A stretch of DNA of 64,000 nt from Blautia parvula (GTDB taxonomy: Bacteria > Bacillota > Clostridia > Lachnospirales > Lachnospiraceae): NCBI RefSeq assembly GCF_020215665.1, contig NZ_CP084061.1:1892001-1956000 (forward strand). The letters are read 5' to 3'. The notes beneath the pieces are model-generated. The model saw only the letters and a list, made by a program, of their open reading frames with translations. It was not told the DNA's origin and did no database searches. The stretch's first letter is position 1, and each line of letters opens with the position of its first letter. Below, piece after piece: positions 1 through 8,618 of this stretch. A program made the position numbers and the translations under genes.

Positions 1-1
1 A

Positions 2-2233
2 AAACCTTTAATTATGTGCTCGGATTGCCATGACCCGAGAAAATATACATCTAAAGAGAACTTATGGATTAAAGCTAATCTTACATTTGAAGGTTTAAAG
101 CAATGCCGCTATCAACCTACGGAACGCGTTTATATTGGTAGTATTCCACCAGCATTAGATAGAGCGAACAAAAATGGAAAGTCTAATATACAACGAATTT
201 CTGTCCATAAAAATGAGAATCCTAAAAATGTAGATATAGATTGGTTTGATTTTGAATTGCCACTAAATTCAGGTCTTGTAGCAATAATCGGAAACAAGGG
301 AAGTGGTAAAAGTGCATTATCAGATATAATTGGCCATTTATGTAAATGTAATACTATGGAAAATGCTTCGTTTTTAAATGAAACCCGTTTTCGTAAACCA
401 CCGAAGAATTTTGCAGAAGATTACATTGCTACTATACAGTGGGGAGATTCTCACGTTGAATCTATATCTTTATCAGAAAGTAACTACAATACAACCATTG
501 AAGATGCCCAATATCTCCCTCAAAAATATATTGAGGAAGTCTGTAATGATATAGGTAATGAATTCCAACGAGAAATTGATCGAGTGATTTTTTCTTACGT
601 AGACCGTACTGAGCGTGGCACAGCAACCAATTTAGAAGAATTAGTTTTTAATAAGTCAAAAGCTATTTCTTTGTCCATGCAAAAATTAAACATTGAAATT
701 AATGATATCAATGATACCTTGATTAAACTTGAAGAGAAGAAAACTACCCAATATAGGATACATATAAGTGACAGCCTAAAAAAATTAAAAGATACTTTAG
801 AACGACATGAGAATACTAAACCACAAGAAATAAAAAAGCCCGAACCTAAGGAAGGTAAATCAGATTATCAAGATAAATTAAAAACTTTAAATAGTTCTAT
901 TGAGAGTTTAGAAACAAAAATTGAAGAGTATCGTAATAATTTAACGCAAATAAACATTGTAATAGATGAAGCAAACCAACTTATTGCCAAACTGGATTTA
1001 TTAGAATCTAATGTAAAAGAAACAGAGTTATTATTGAAAGATTTTATAAAAAAGTATTCATTAGATGTTGACGAAAGCGGCATTACGTTGGTTACGCCTA
1101 AGGAAACTATACAACAGTATATTCTTAAATTAAGTAATGATAAGATTGTATTTCAAAAATCACTTAATGGTTCTGATACAGAAGATGGTCTTTTAGATAA
1201 ACTCGAAAAAGAAAAAGAAAAGAAAAGTTCGCTTATATCCACAACGGATAGCGAAGAAAAGCAATATCAAAAATATTTATCTGATCTTGATGAGTGGGAA
1301 AAACAGCGCAAATTAATTATTGGCACCAAAACTACAGAAGATACATTAACATATTTTCAAAATGAAGCCGACTATATTGAAAACGAGTTAGATACAATTT
1401 ATGAAGGCACAAAAAGTAGACGAGATGAAAAAATCAGAGAATTATATCTACAAAAAAGTAATCTTGTTTCAGTGTATCACGAAATATATGCGCCAGTAGA
1501 AATTGAAATTAAAAAGCTGTTAGGAGAATTAGAAGAAAGCATAGAATTTGCCGCAGAAATTCAACTGGAGCAAAGTGATTTTGCTGAAACCGCTTTATCC
1601 TTAATAAATCAAAAATATGCCGGCCTTTTTAAAGGAAAAAGTGAAGCATATAATAAAATGAATCAGTTGCTTAGAAGGACTGAATTTGATAACGTGGATA
1701 GTGTTATAGATTTTATTCACGATGTTCTGGTTGTAGTGGATGAAGATTTAGATAATTCAACAAAAAAAGTTCCTGATAAAAAAGCATTATATAATTTGTT
1801 ATGTTGCTTGGATTATATCGGAGTTTCCTTTAAATTAAAAATGGGAGAAAGAGATTTGGAGGAATTATCTCCTGGCGAAAGGGGCATTGTCTTACTTGTC
1901 TTTTATCTGGCATTAAGTCAAAATAATATTCCAATAATAATTGACCAGCCAGAGGATAACTTAGATAACCAGTCTGTTTATAGTAAATTAGTTCCTTGTA
2001 TATGTGAAGCTAAGAAAAAACGACAAGTTATTATAGTTTCTCACAATCCAAATATAGCAATAGCATGCGATGCAGAGCAAATTGTATATTGCCATATGGA
2101 TAAAAATACACATACAATTACCTATGAAGCTGGTGCTATAGAAAATTCAATAGTAAAAGGTCATGTCGTTGATGTTTTGGAAGGTACTATGCCTGCATTT
2201 AATTTACGTCAAAGGAAATATACACAGAAATAA
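2..2233 (+). CDS. TrlF-family AAA/ABC-like ATPase, 5' partial
   Basis: C-terminal part of a large SMC/ABC-type ATPase. The frame is open to the window edge and the first codons (Lys-Pro-Leu-Ile before the first Met at 14) continue the protein, so the true start is upstream. TrlF proteins usually carry an N-terminal PHP-type phosphoesterase domain, which would lie outside. Visible are a CSDCH stretch, Walker A GNKGSGKS (about residue 93 counted from the Met at 14), long coiled-coil regions, the ABC signature LSPGERG, Walker B IIIDQPEDN and an H-loop IVSHNPN. TrlF-type ATPases are linked to defence or DNA-associated functions; the exact role here is inference. The gene is much more AT-rich than the following backbone genes, which suggests separately acquired cargo. 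Confidence 0.8.
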   Translation, partial: KPLIMCSDCHDPRKYTSKENLWIKANLTFEGLKQCRYQPTERVYIGSIPPALDRANKNGKSNIQRISVHKNENPKNVDIDWFDFELPLNSGLVAIIGNKGSGKSALSDIIGHLCKCNTMENASFLNETRFRKPPKNFAEDYIATIQWGDSHVESISLSESNYNTTIEDAQYLPQKYIEEVCNDIGNEFQREIDRVIFSYVDRTERGTATNLEELVFNKSKAISLSMQKLNIEINDINDTLIKLEEKKTTQYRIHISDSLKKLKDTLERHENTKPQEIKKPEPKEGKSDYQDKLKTLNSSIESLETKIEEYRNNLTQINIVIDEANQLIAKLDLLESNVKETELLLKDFIKKYSLDVDESGITLVTPKETIQQYILKLSNDKIVFQKSLNGSDTEDGLLDKLEKEKEKKSSLISTTDSEEKQYQKYLSDLDEWEKQRKLIIGTKTTEDTLTYFQNEADYIENELDTIYEGTKSRRDEKIRELYLQKSNLVSVYHEIYAPVEIEIKKLLGELEESIEFAAEIQLEQSDFAETALSLINQKYAGLFKGKSEAYNKMNQLLRRTEFDNVDSVIDFIHDVLVVVDEDLDNSTKKVPDKKALYNLLCCLDYIGVSFKLKMGERDLEELSPGERGIVLLVFYLALSQNNIPIIIDQPEDNLDNQSVYSKLVPCICEAKKKRQVIIVSHNPNIAIACDAEQIVYCHMDKNTHTITYEAGAIENSIVKGHVVDVLEGTMPAFNLRQRKYTQK

Positions 2234-2276
2234 ACGGATTTTTAGGGAGAGCTACTTATGCTCTCTCTTTTCTATT

Positions 2277-2299
2277 CTTCGGGCCACACTGGCCCGAAG
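2277..2299. repeat. Element palindrome, copy 1
   Basis: A 23-bp palindrome, CTTC-GGGCCA-cac-TGGCCC-GAAG, 44 bp after the TrlF stop codon. It is one of six related copies in the gaps of the element backbone (others at 2687, 4215, 12287, 12855, 13502). The RNA could form a very stable GC hairpin, but no T-tract follows, so a simple intrinsic terminator is unlikely. Confidence 0.85.
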
Positions 2300-2300
2300 T

Positions 2301-2345
2301 CCCGGGACAGGATTCGCTAATCATTCGCAACATTCCTGTCCCGGG
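2301..2345. repeat. 12-bp inverted repeat with repeated loop sequence; possible oriT or regulatory hairpin
   Basis: Perfect 12-bp arms (2301-2312 and 2334-2345, CCCGGGACAGGA and its complement) enclose a 21-nt loop. The segment CTAATCATTCGCAACATT (2317-2334), most of it in the loop, recurs exactly at 13784-13801 just before the recombinase gene. It lies about 420 bp upstream of the relaxase start, where an oriT hairpin could sit. No nic site can be named from sequence alone. Confidence 0.6.
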
Positions 2346-2390
2346 GCCGCCATGGTAAAATATAGGTAGAAAGAATAAAAGGCGTTATAA

Positions 2391-2681
2391 ATGAGATTAC
2401 TGCTAAAGCTGTTTGCCGTTCCCGTCATGCTGGCGCTGACAATCCTTGCGGCCATGTTGATGTTCCTGTTTGATATCTGTTCGTATCTCCTGACAGTGGC
2501 TTCTGTCATAACAGCACTTTTGGGTATCGGGCTTTTCTTTACACCCACTCCGCACGGCGGGTTCATCTTCCTGTTTCTGGCCTTCCTGCTTTCCCCTTAT
2601 GGATTGCAGGCGGTTGCCGGACTTCTGATTGAGGCGGTGGACGGGCTGGGCAGTTCCCTCCGCCAGTTCCTCGTAAGCTGA
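2391..2681 (+). CDS. CD1845-family small membrane protein
   Basis: A 96-residue protein, almost entirely hydrophobic, with two or three membrane segments (about residues 5-45, 50-68 and 70-90). It matches the style of the CD1845 family that precedes the relaxase in Tn1549-like elements of Clostridia; function unknown. The start follows a weak ribosome binding site. It ends 82 bp before the chosen relaxase start and is followed almost directly by a copy of the element palindrome. Family assignment is from memory of sequence pattern. Confidence 0.7.
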   Translation: MRLLLKLFAVPVMLALTILAAMLMFLFDICSYLLTVASVITALLGIGLFFTPTPHGGFIFLFLAFLLSPYGLQAVAGLLIEAVDGLGSSLRQFLVS

Positions 2682-2686
2682 TACTG

Positions 2687-2709
2687 CTTCGGGCCACACT
2701 GGCCCGAGG
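2687..2709. repeat. Element palindrome, copy 2
   Basis: CTTC-GGGCCA-cac-TGGCCC-GAGG, 5 bp after the stop codon of the CD1845-type gene and before the relaxase. Same core as the copy at 2277, with one change in the outer arm. Confidence 0.85.
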
Positions 2710-2763
2710 CCAATGACGGCGGCTCGCAAGGGCCGCTGTTCTGTTTGGGAAGGAGGGATTCAT

Positions 2764-4179
2764 CTGGCTACCACCACTCTTTTGAAGCGTCACGCCAATG
2801 AGGGAGAAACCATAGCCGAGGCAATCCGTGACTGTCTCGACTATGGGAAAAATCCTGAAAAGACGGAGAACGGAAAATACGTTTCCTCATACGAGTGTGA
2901 CCCGGCTACGGTGGCCGCCGAGTTCCTTTTGGCAAAGGCCAGCTATAAGGCTATCACAGGCCGGGAGCAGAAAAAGGAGGACGATATCCTGTGCTATCAG
3001 ATACGCCAGTCCTTCCTCCCCGGGGAGATTACGCCAAAGGAGGCAAACCGTATCGGGTATGAGTTGGCTATGCGCTGGACAAAAGGCCGCCATGCCTTTA
3101 TCGTCACCACCCATACGGACAAGAAACACATTCACTGTCACATTTATTACAATTCAACGACCCTCGACTGCACCCGGAAATTCCGTAATTTCTGGGGCTC
3201 GTCATTCGCCCTGCGCAGGCTCTCCGACCGGTTGTGCCTGGAAAATGGGCTGTCCATTGTGGAGAATCCAAAGCCCCGGAGCAAAGGAGATTATAAGAAC
3301 TACGGCGAATGGCTCCAAAACAGGGAGAGGCCGCTTAACTTTCAGGATAAACTGCGGCTGGCAATCGACACGGCACTGGCAAAGCGCCCCGGCGATCTGG
3401 CGGCCTTCCTCTCCCTCATGGAACAGGCCGGCTATGAAATCAAGAAGGTCAGAGGCGGCGGCCTGTCTTTCCGGCTGGCCGGACAGGGGCAGGAACGGTT
3501 TACCCGTCTGCGGGCCTCCACGCTGGGGGAAGGGTATGACTTAAAAGACATACTGGCTGTCATAGACGGGAGCCGAAAACACTCCGGCCAAAGCCCCCGC
3601 AAGGTCAATCTGCTGGTGGATATTCAGGCAAAGCTGGCCGAGGGAAAAGGGGCGGGATATGAGCGCTGGGCTAAAGTATTCAACTTAAAACAGATGGCCG
3701 CCGCACTCGCCTATTTGCAGGATAACGGCCTGACGGAATACGGGGAATTGGAGAAAAAGGCCGCCGAGACAACAGACTGTTTTCACGTCCTCTCTGACCG
3801 GATAAAGCAGACGGAGAACGCCATGAATACCAACCGGGAACTGAAAACGGCCACGGTACAGTACGCCCGCACACGGCCTGTCTTTGAGAAATACAAAGCG
3901 GCAAAATACAGCCGGAAATTCCTTGCGGAGCATGAGGCGGACATTGAGCTTTACCGGGCGGCACAGGCCGACTTGAAGCGTCTGCTTGACGGGGCGAAGC
4001 TCCCGAAGATGGACGTATTAAAGGAGGAAGGCCGGAAACTGGCGGAGCAGAAACGGAAGCTCTATGCAGAGTATCAGAGAGTACGGCGGGATATGCAGGA
4101 AGTCAACACGGCGAAAGCAAACATTGATTATCTGCTGGGCTACGCCGGGCAGGACAAAAAGAAAGAACAGGAGCGATAG
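2764..4179 (+). CDS. MOBP-type relaxase / mobilization nuclease
   Basis: Relaxase that would nick the element at oriT and lead its single strand into a recipient. The three-histidine metal motif HTDKKHIHCHIYYN is clear, and an upstream Tyr in DYGKNPEKT is the likely catalytic tyrosine; a charged helical C-terminal region follows. Start choice: a strong AGGAGG at 2751-2756 sits 7 nt before a CTG codon at 2764, giving (M)ATTTLLKRH, which agrees with the usual N-terminus of Tn1549-type relaxases. The ATG at 2713 would add 17 unrelated residues and has no good ribosome binding site. CTG starts are rare, so 2713 remains the alternative. Confidence 0.85.
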   Translation: MATTTLLKRHANEGETIAEAIRDCLDYGKNPEKTENGKYVSSYECDPATVAAEFLLAKASYKAITGREQKKEDDILCYQIRQSFLPGEITPKEANRIGYELAMRWTKGRHAFIVTTHTDKKHIHCHIYYNSTTLDCTRKFRNFWGSSFALRRLSDRLCLENGLSIVENPKPRSKGDYKNYGEWLQNRERPLNFQDKLRLAIDTALAKRPGDLAAFLSLMEQAGYEIKKVRGGGLSFRLAGQGQERFTRLRASTLGEGYDLKDILAVIDGSRKHSGQSPRKVNLLVDIQAKLAEGKGAGYERWAKVFNLKQMAAALAYLQDNGLTEYGELEKKAAETTDCFHVLSDRIKQTENAMNTNRELKTATVQYARTRPVFEKYKAAKYSRKFLAEHEADIELYRAAQADLKRLLDGAKLPKMDVLKEEGRKLAEQKRKLYAEYQRVRRDMQEVNTAKANIDYLLGYAGQDKKKEQER

Positions 4180-4214
4180 AGACGGTGAAAATAAGGAGCA
4201 AAGCGACGCTGCCA

Positions 4215-4237
4215 CTTCGGGCCAGTATGGCCCGAGG
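4215..4237. repeat. Element palindrome, copy 3
   Basis: CTTC-GGGCCA-gta-TGGCCC-GAGG, 36 bp after the relaxase stop. The three central bases differ from copies 1 and 2 while both arms are kept. The cargo block begins just after this copy. Confidence 0.85.
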
Positions 4238-4333
4238 TTCCGGGTTTGGGGCGGGCCCCAACAAGCGTCCTCCGTGCCATCTGTGGCCACGGAGGAATTG
4301 CTTGCCATTTAGTGACACCCCGGAAAATGGCGC

Positions 4334-4366
4334 AAAAAAACAGAGGCTCTTATTCCTGAACCTCCG
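4334..4366 (-). terminator. Intrinsic terminator of the XRE regulator
   Basis: On the minus strand, a GAGG(T)TC...GA(G)CCTC stem overlaps the end of the XRE gene and is followed by seven T residues (4334-4340 on the plus strand are A). Confidence 0.65.
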
Positions 4367-4709
4367 TTTCCCTTGCTTTTTTCAGCCCTTCGGCTGTGGC
4401 CTCCATGACAACAAGCTCCTTCTCATTCATCGCATTGAGCATAACATCAATGTGCTTACGGCAACTTTCCCCGCCCCGCTGATTTTCCTTGTAGAAAAAC
4501 TGGTCTACGGAAATATCAAACATGGTAACGAGCTTAAAGAACAGATTAAAACTGGGGTGTTGCCCCTTGTTCTCAATATTCATAATCGTGCGGTCAGTTT
4601 TTCCAACTAATTCCGCAACATAGGCTTGCGTCCAGCCCCGTTCCTCACGGGCCTTTTTGAGAGCCAGCCCTAAGCCATGAAAGTCAAACTTCCTCTCGTC
4701 TTGGTACAT
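4350..4709 (-). CDS. XRE-family helix-turn-helix regulator
   Basis: A 119-residue protein with a Cro/CI-type HTH at about residues 12-66: LKKAREERGWTQAYVAELVG, then KTDRTIMNIENKGQ. The C-terminal half is charged and has no recognisable domain. It is divergent from the lantibiotic-immunity operon, with a 200-bp gap that must hold both promoters, so it may regulate that operon, itself, or the element; this is inference. Its HTH resembles regulators often found at the edge of Tn1549-type modules. Confidence 0.85.
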   Translation of the reverse strand: MYQDERKFDFHGLGLALKKAREERGWTQAYVAELVGKTDRTIMNIENKGQHPSFNLFFKLVTMFDISVDQFFYKENQRGGESCRKHIDVMLNAMNEKELVVMEATAEGLKKARETEVQE

Positions 4710-4911
4710 ATTTTATCACCCTATGTCATTGTACATTTCAGGTGATAGTATTGGAATGTAATAGGATTTTATGCAAGGTGGTATTTTATTTCATGACACA
4801 CATATAGGAAGGTGATAATAAACGCCTGAAAAAGTTTTTTTATCTTTATGAAATCTTCAAATTTACCATATACACTAATTTCAGACTAAACAATGAAAGG
4901 ACAAAAAAATT

Positions 4912-5613
4912 ATGGAAATGATTTTGAAAACAAACAGTCTATGCAAAAAGTTCAAGGGGCAGGTGGCTGTCAATGAGGTATCTTTAAATATCCAGAAAAA
5001 CTCTGTCTATGGCTTACTTGGCCCCAATGGAGCTGGAAAATCTACCACATTAAAAATGATTACCGGGATTCTCCGGCCTACATCTGGGAGCATTGAGTTT
5101 GACGGCCACGCTTGGAGCCGAAAAGATTTGAATGACATAGGAACCTTAATCGAAACCCCGCCTCTTTATGAGAACCTGACTGCATTTGAAAACTTAAAAG
5201 TGAGGACGGAGCTTCTCGGATTACCAGATAAACGCTGCCATGAAGCGCTTGATATTGTCGGCCTTACGAATACCGGAAAGAAACGGGCAGGACAATTTTC
5301 TCTTGGCATGAAACAGCGGTTGGGAATTGCGATTGCAATTTTAAACAATCCCCGCCTGCTGATTTTAGACGAACCTACAAACGGCCTCGATCCTGTTGGT
5401 ATAGAAGAACTCCGTGAATTGATTCGTTCCTTCCCCTCTAAAGGAATTACGGTAATTCTTTCCAGCCACATTCTTACAGAGGTACAGCAGATTGCCGACC
5501 ATATTGGCATTATCTCGGAGGGTGTCTTGGGGTATGAAGGTGTTTTACATGCCGAAGAAAACCTCGAAAAATTATTCATGGATATTGTGAAAAAGAACAG
5601 AAAGGAAATGTAA
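4912..5613 (+). CDS. Lantibiotic-immunity ABC transporter ATPase (LanF type)
   Basis: A 233-residue ABC ATPase of the BcrA/LanF type. Walker A GPNGAGKST (about residue 39), a degenerate signature FSLGMKQRLG, Walker B LLILDEPTNGLDP and H-loop LSSHIL are all present. It would energise the two membrane proteins encoded directly downstream, a group that expels cationic lantibiotics such as nisin or subtilin from the membrane. It is the first gene of an operon of at least four genes (gaps of 4 and 1 bp, then an overlap). The substrate cannot be named from sequence. Confidence 0.9.
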   Translation: MEMILKTNSLCKKFKGQVAVNEVSLNIQKNSVYGLLGPNGAGKSTTLKMITGILRPTSGSIEFDGHAWSRKDLNDIGTLIETPPLYENLTAFENLKVRTELLGLPDKRCHEALDIVGLTNTGKKRAGQFSLGMKQRLGIAIAILNNPRLLILDEPTNGLDPVGIEELRELIRSFPSKGITVILSSHILTEVQQIADHIGIISEGVLGYEGVLHAEENLEKLFMDIVKKNRKEM

Positions 5614-5617
5614 GAGT

Positions 5618-6346
5618 ATGAAATATCTTAAATCAGAATATTTAAAATTCAGAAGAACCTTTTCTAATAAGTTACTGGTGATAGCCCCGATTATTACAGC
5701 GATTTTTGCGTGGCTTATGGGAGGATTTACCGGGTATCAATATATGTCTCTATTCTGGTGGTACTCCTTTGTACTTCCCGGAACGATTGCGATTCTCTGT
5801 CATTTGTCCAATCAAAAAGAACTACGGGCAGATAAATACTATTCCGTATATTCCATGCCAATCAATCTGAAACAATTTTGGATAAGTAAGAATCTGGTCT
5901 TAATTAAAAAACTGTTACTTGCCGCTTTTGCTTTAGCGTTGTTGATGTGTGCCAGCAATATCATATCTCCGGCAACCGCTATATTTTTACCGGGTAAATC
6001 CATTATCGGCAGTATTGTCATTATGATTGGCTCTATCTGGCAAGTTCCTTTATGCCTGTTTTTGACTTTTAAAGTGGGAATGTTCGTACCTGTTGTAGCA
6101 AATACAGCCTTTGGTATTTTTCTTCCCAGCTATTTTGGAAATTCGCCTTTTTGGTGGCTCTTTCCATACTGCTGGGCCCCTAAAATGGCAGAACCGTTAA
6201 TGGGTATCGGTGTCAATGGAACACTTATTGATTATAACGGGATTCCTGAATTAACTATAGGATTAACTTTGATTTTATCATTACTGCTCTTTATAGTTTT
6301 CACAATTTTAGGAGCAGAGAATTTCGGCAGACAGGAGGCAAAATAA
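5618..6346 (+). CDS. Lantibiotic-immunity ABC transporter permease (LanE/MutE type)
   Basis: A 242-residue integral membrane protein with about six hydrophobic segments. It begins with the typical YLKSEYLKFRRTFSNKLL motif of the LanE/LanG (ABC-2) permeases before the first membrane segment. It lies 4 bp after the ATPase gene and 1 bp before the second permease. Together they form the LanFEG-like exporter. Confidence 0.88.
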   Translation: MKYLKSEYLKFRRTFSNKLLVIAPIITAIFAWLMGGFTGYQYMSLFWWYSFVLPGTIAILCHLSNQKELRADKYYSVYSMPINLKQFWISKNLVLIKKLLLAAFALALLMCASNIISPATAIFLPGKSIIGSIVIMIGSIWQVPLCLFLTFKVGMFVPVVANTAFGIFLPSYFGNSPFWWLFPYCWAPKMAEPLMGIGVNGTLIDYNGIPELTIGLTLILSLLLFIVFTILGAENFGRQEAK

Positions 6347-6347
6347 A

Positions 6348-7079
6348 ATGTCACTATATAGGGCAGTACGCTCCGAATTAGTAAAACTTCGGCACACACC
6401 GTTGTTGCCTATTCATATAATTGTTCCAATAGCCGGGGCAATACTTTTCACAAGTTACTTTGGCCTGTACCGTTCCCAGCCAGATTACAAAAAATATAAG
6501 CTGATGTTTGAGATAACAGCTACTTTTTTTCCACTCCTTATCAGCATTATTACCGGTCTGAATACCCTTATGGAAGATCACACAGCACATGCACAGCCGA
6601 TTCTTTCTGTACCGAAAAGGAAAACTGTTTTTTGTGGAAAGTTTCTCGTCCTCTTGGGCGGTGGCGTTATTTCTCTGGCTAGTATGGTTCTCCTGTTTTC
6701 AGCACTGGTGGCAATACAAGGACTGGTTTCATATACGCCGTACCCCATGCTGTTAGAAACTATAACAGTTCTTGCATTTGGAAATATCATTCTATACATT
6801 TTTCACTTGTTTATCGGCTTTAAATTCGGACTTGGGCCATCATTGTTTTTAGGCGTGTTTGAGAGTTTGCAAGTAATCATGTATAGCAATATTGTTTTGG
6901 CCGGAGTATGGAAGTATATCCCCTTTGCCTGGGCTGTAGATTTAAGTCATTATGTCTTAGACGATAAACTGTCCCTTCACAAAAATGAGGTTTTTATAAT
7001 GGGGCTTATTACGGTAATTGCTTTTATTGCAGTAACTTTTTGGATTTCACTATGGGAAGGAAGAAAAAACAATGATTAA
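6348..7079 (+). CDS. Lantibiotic-immunity ABC transporter permease (LanG/MutG type)
   Basis: A 243-residue second permease of the same exporter, with an N-terminal ELVKLRHTPLLPIHI motif and about six membrane segments. Its end overlaps the start of the lipoprotein gene by 8 bp, which points to translational coupling. Assignment as the G rather than the E subunit is by gene order only. Confidence 0.88.
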   Translation: MSLYRAVRSELVKLRHTPLLPIHIIVPIAGAILFTSYFGLYRSQPDYKKYKLMFEITATFFPLLISIITGLNTLMEDHTAHAQPILSVPKRKTVFCGKFLVLLGGGVISLASMVLLFSALVAIQGLVSYTPYPMLLETITVLAFGNIILYIFHLFIGFKFGLGPSLFLGVFESLQVIMYSNIVLAGVWKYIPFAWAVDLSHYVLDDKLSLHKNEVFIMGLITVIAFIAVTFWISLWEGRKNND

Positions 7080-7893
7080 GAAAATGATTTTACTGGTATC
7101 TGCTATTTTGCTGGTTGGTGCAAGTATGACTGGCTGTTCTATTTTGGAAAAAGGAATTGATGAATATTCCAAAGACAAAGAGGAATGTGTACTGAACACG
7201 GATAATGTAACACAGTTTACCTACAAAGGGGACAGCTATACTATTCTTGATGATACGCTGTCCAATTCAGAACTTGGAGAATGGGTCGGCTATATCAGAA
7301 AACTTGCAGTCACAGATTCAAACGGGAAAATCCTGCTTCAACAGGACACGGAAAAGGCCACTTTTAAAACTTTAGCTGATATTGCTGATTCGGAACCAGA
7401 CGCCGCCTATATCATTCCATTCTTAAATGTTTATACAGTCAAAGGTGGAAATACACAGGAACTTATTGTTGACGCAAATGGAGGTTATCATAAAGCGGTT
7501 CTTAATAGCTTTATTACAGATAAAGATATTATTTTTCGCTACGATCAGCAAACAGAGGAAAAATCGGAAGGGGAATTTACAATAAATACGCAGGATTATA
7601 CACAGTTATTATGCGGAGATAAGGTCTACCAGATAACAGACGAAACCGTTCCCTATGAAAATATAGGGGAATATATTGATATAATTGCTGAATCCTATAC
7701 ATTTGACAGTGAAACAAAATTACAAATTCCCAAAGAAGAATTAAATCATATTGATTGGAGCGGAAAAGAACAGAGCTCACAAAAACGTGAACAGTGGACA
7801 ATAGGTGATATACGTGAAATTCTGGGCAAGGATATATCTGATTCTGTGGCGGTGAAAATAAATTCTCAATACCGGGTAGCAAAGTGTCAGTAA
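7072..7893 (+). CDS. NisI/SpaI-type lantibiotic immunity lipoprotein
   Basis: A 273-residue lipoprotein. A signal peptide with the lipobox MTGC (Cys about residue 22) anchors it outside the membrane. Two similar halves, each with a G(D)xYxI...GE(W/Y) pattern (SYTILDDTLSNSELGEWVGY and VYQITDETVPYENIGEYIDI), match the two-domain layout of NisI/SpaI proteins, which bind lantibiotic or shield lipid II. It is the last gene of the exporter operon, and the two-component genes follow 60 bp later. No lanA, lanB, lanC or lanM gene is visible, so this is an orphan immunity set. Confidence 0.82.
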   Translation: MIKKMILLVSAILLVGASMTGCSILEKGIDEYSKDKEECVLNTDNVTQFTYKGDSYTILDDTLSNSELGEWVGYIRKLAVTDSNGKILLQQDTEKATFKTLADIADSEPDAAYIIPFLNVYTVKGGNTQELIVDANGGYHKAVLNSFITDKDIIFRYDQQTEEKSEGEFTINTQDYTQLLCGDKVYQITDETVPYENIGEYIDIIAESYTFDSETKLQIPKEELNHIDWSGKEQSSQKREQWTIGDIREILGKDISDSVAVKINSQYRVAKCQ

Positions 7894-7952
7894 ACTTTGC
7901 AAAATAAAATGATGGTGCTACAATAGTACCGGACTGAAAGGAGGTGCATTTT

Positions 7953-8618
7953 ATGGCAAATATCCTTGCTATAGATGATGAAATTCCTATTTTGGAATTG
8001 ATAAAAAATGGATTGCAGAAAGACGGACACACCGTTTCCGCATATCCATCTGTTTCACAGATTCCCTTAGAGCACTTAAACCGATATGATTTGATAATGC
8101 TTGACGTTATGATGCCTGACACAGACGGCTTTACGTTCTGTAAAAAAATCCGTTCCCTTGTGGATTGTCCGATTCTGTTTCTTACGGCTAAAACATTGGA
8201 GAATGATATAACCTTCGGTTTGGGAATCGGAGCTGATGATTATTTGACAAAACCATTCCGAATTGCTGAATTGCGGGCCCGTGTAAACGCCCACCTACGG
8301 AGGGAAACCAGAGAAAAACACAGCACAATCGTTTTTGAACATATAAAGGTAGATTTGTCTGCCAAAGAAATCCGGGTTGATGACTGCCCGGTAGCCTTTA
8401 CAAAAAGTGAATATTTAATCTGTGAATATCTCGCTAATAACAGGGGGCAGGTTTTTTCAAAAGAACAAATTTATGAGGCTGTATTCAGCATTGACGGAGA
8501 CAGCGATAATTCAACAATTTCTACACACATAAAAAATGTACGGGCAAAATTTAATAAGATGGGGGTACAGCCTATCATTACAGTCTGGGGGATAGGATAT
8601 AAATGGGAACAAAAATAA
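7953..8618 (+). CDS. OmpR-type response regulator, lantibiotic-sensing pair
   Basis: A 221-residue regulator: receiver domain (acidic pocket DDE near the N-terminus, phospho-acceptor Asp in LDVMMPD, Lys in TKPFR) and a C-terminal winged-helix DNA-binding domain ending YKWEQK. The chosen ATG has AAAGGAGGT 7 nt upstream; the longer GTG start lies inside that site. It overlaps the kinase gene by 16 bp. By analogy with NisR/SpaR and related systems it probably activates the immunity operon upstream. Confidence 0.9.
   Translation: MANILAIDDEIPILELIKNGLQKDGHTVSAYPSVSQIPLEHLNRYDLIMLDVMMPDTDGFTFCKKIRSLVDCPILFLTAKTLENDITFGLGIGADDYLTKPFRIAELRARVNAHLRRETREKHSTIVFEHIKVDLSAKEIRVDDCPVAFTKSEYLICEYLANNRGQVFSKEQIYEAVFSIDGDSDNSTISTHIKNVRAKFNKMGVQPIITVWGIGYKWEQK

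Noticed and set aside
4185-4610. 141-residue plus-strand ORF
   Set aside because: It crosses a palindrome and the terminator and runs antisense to the XRE regulator.
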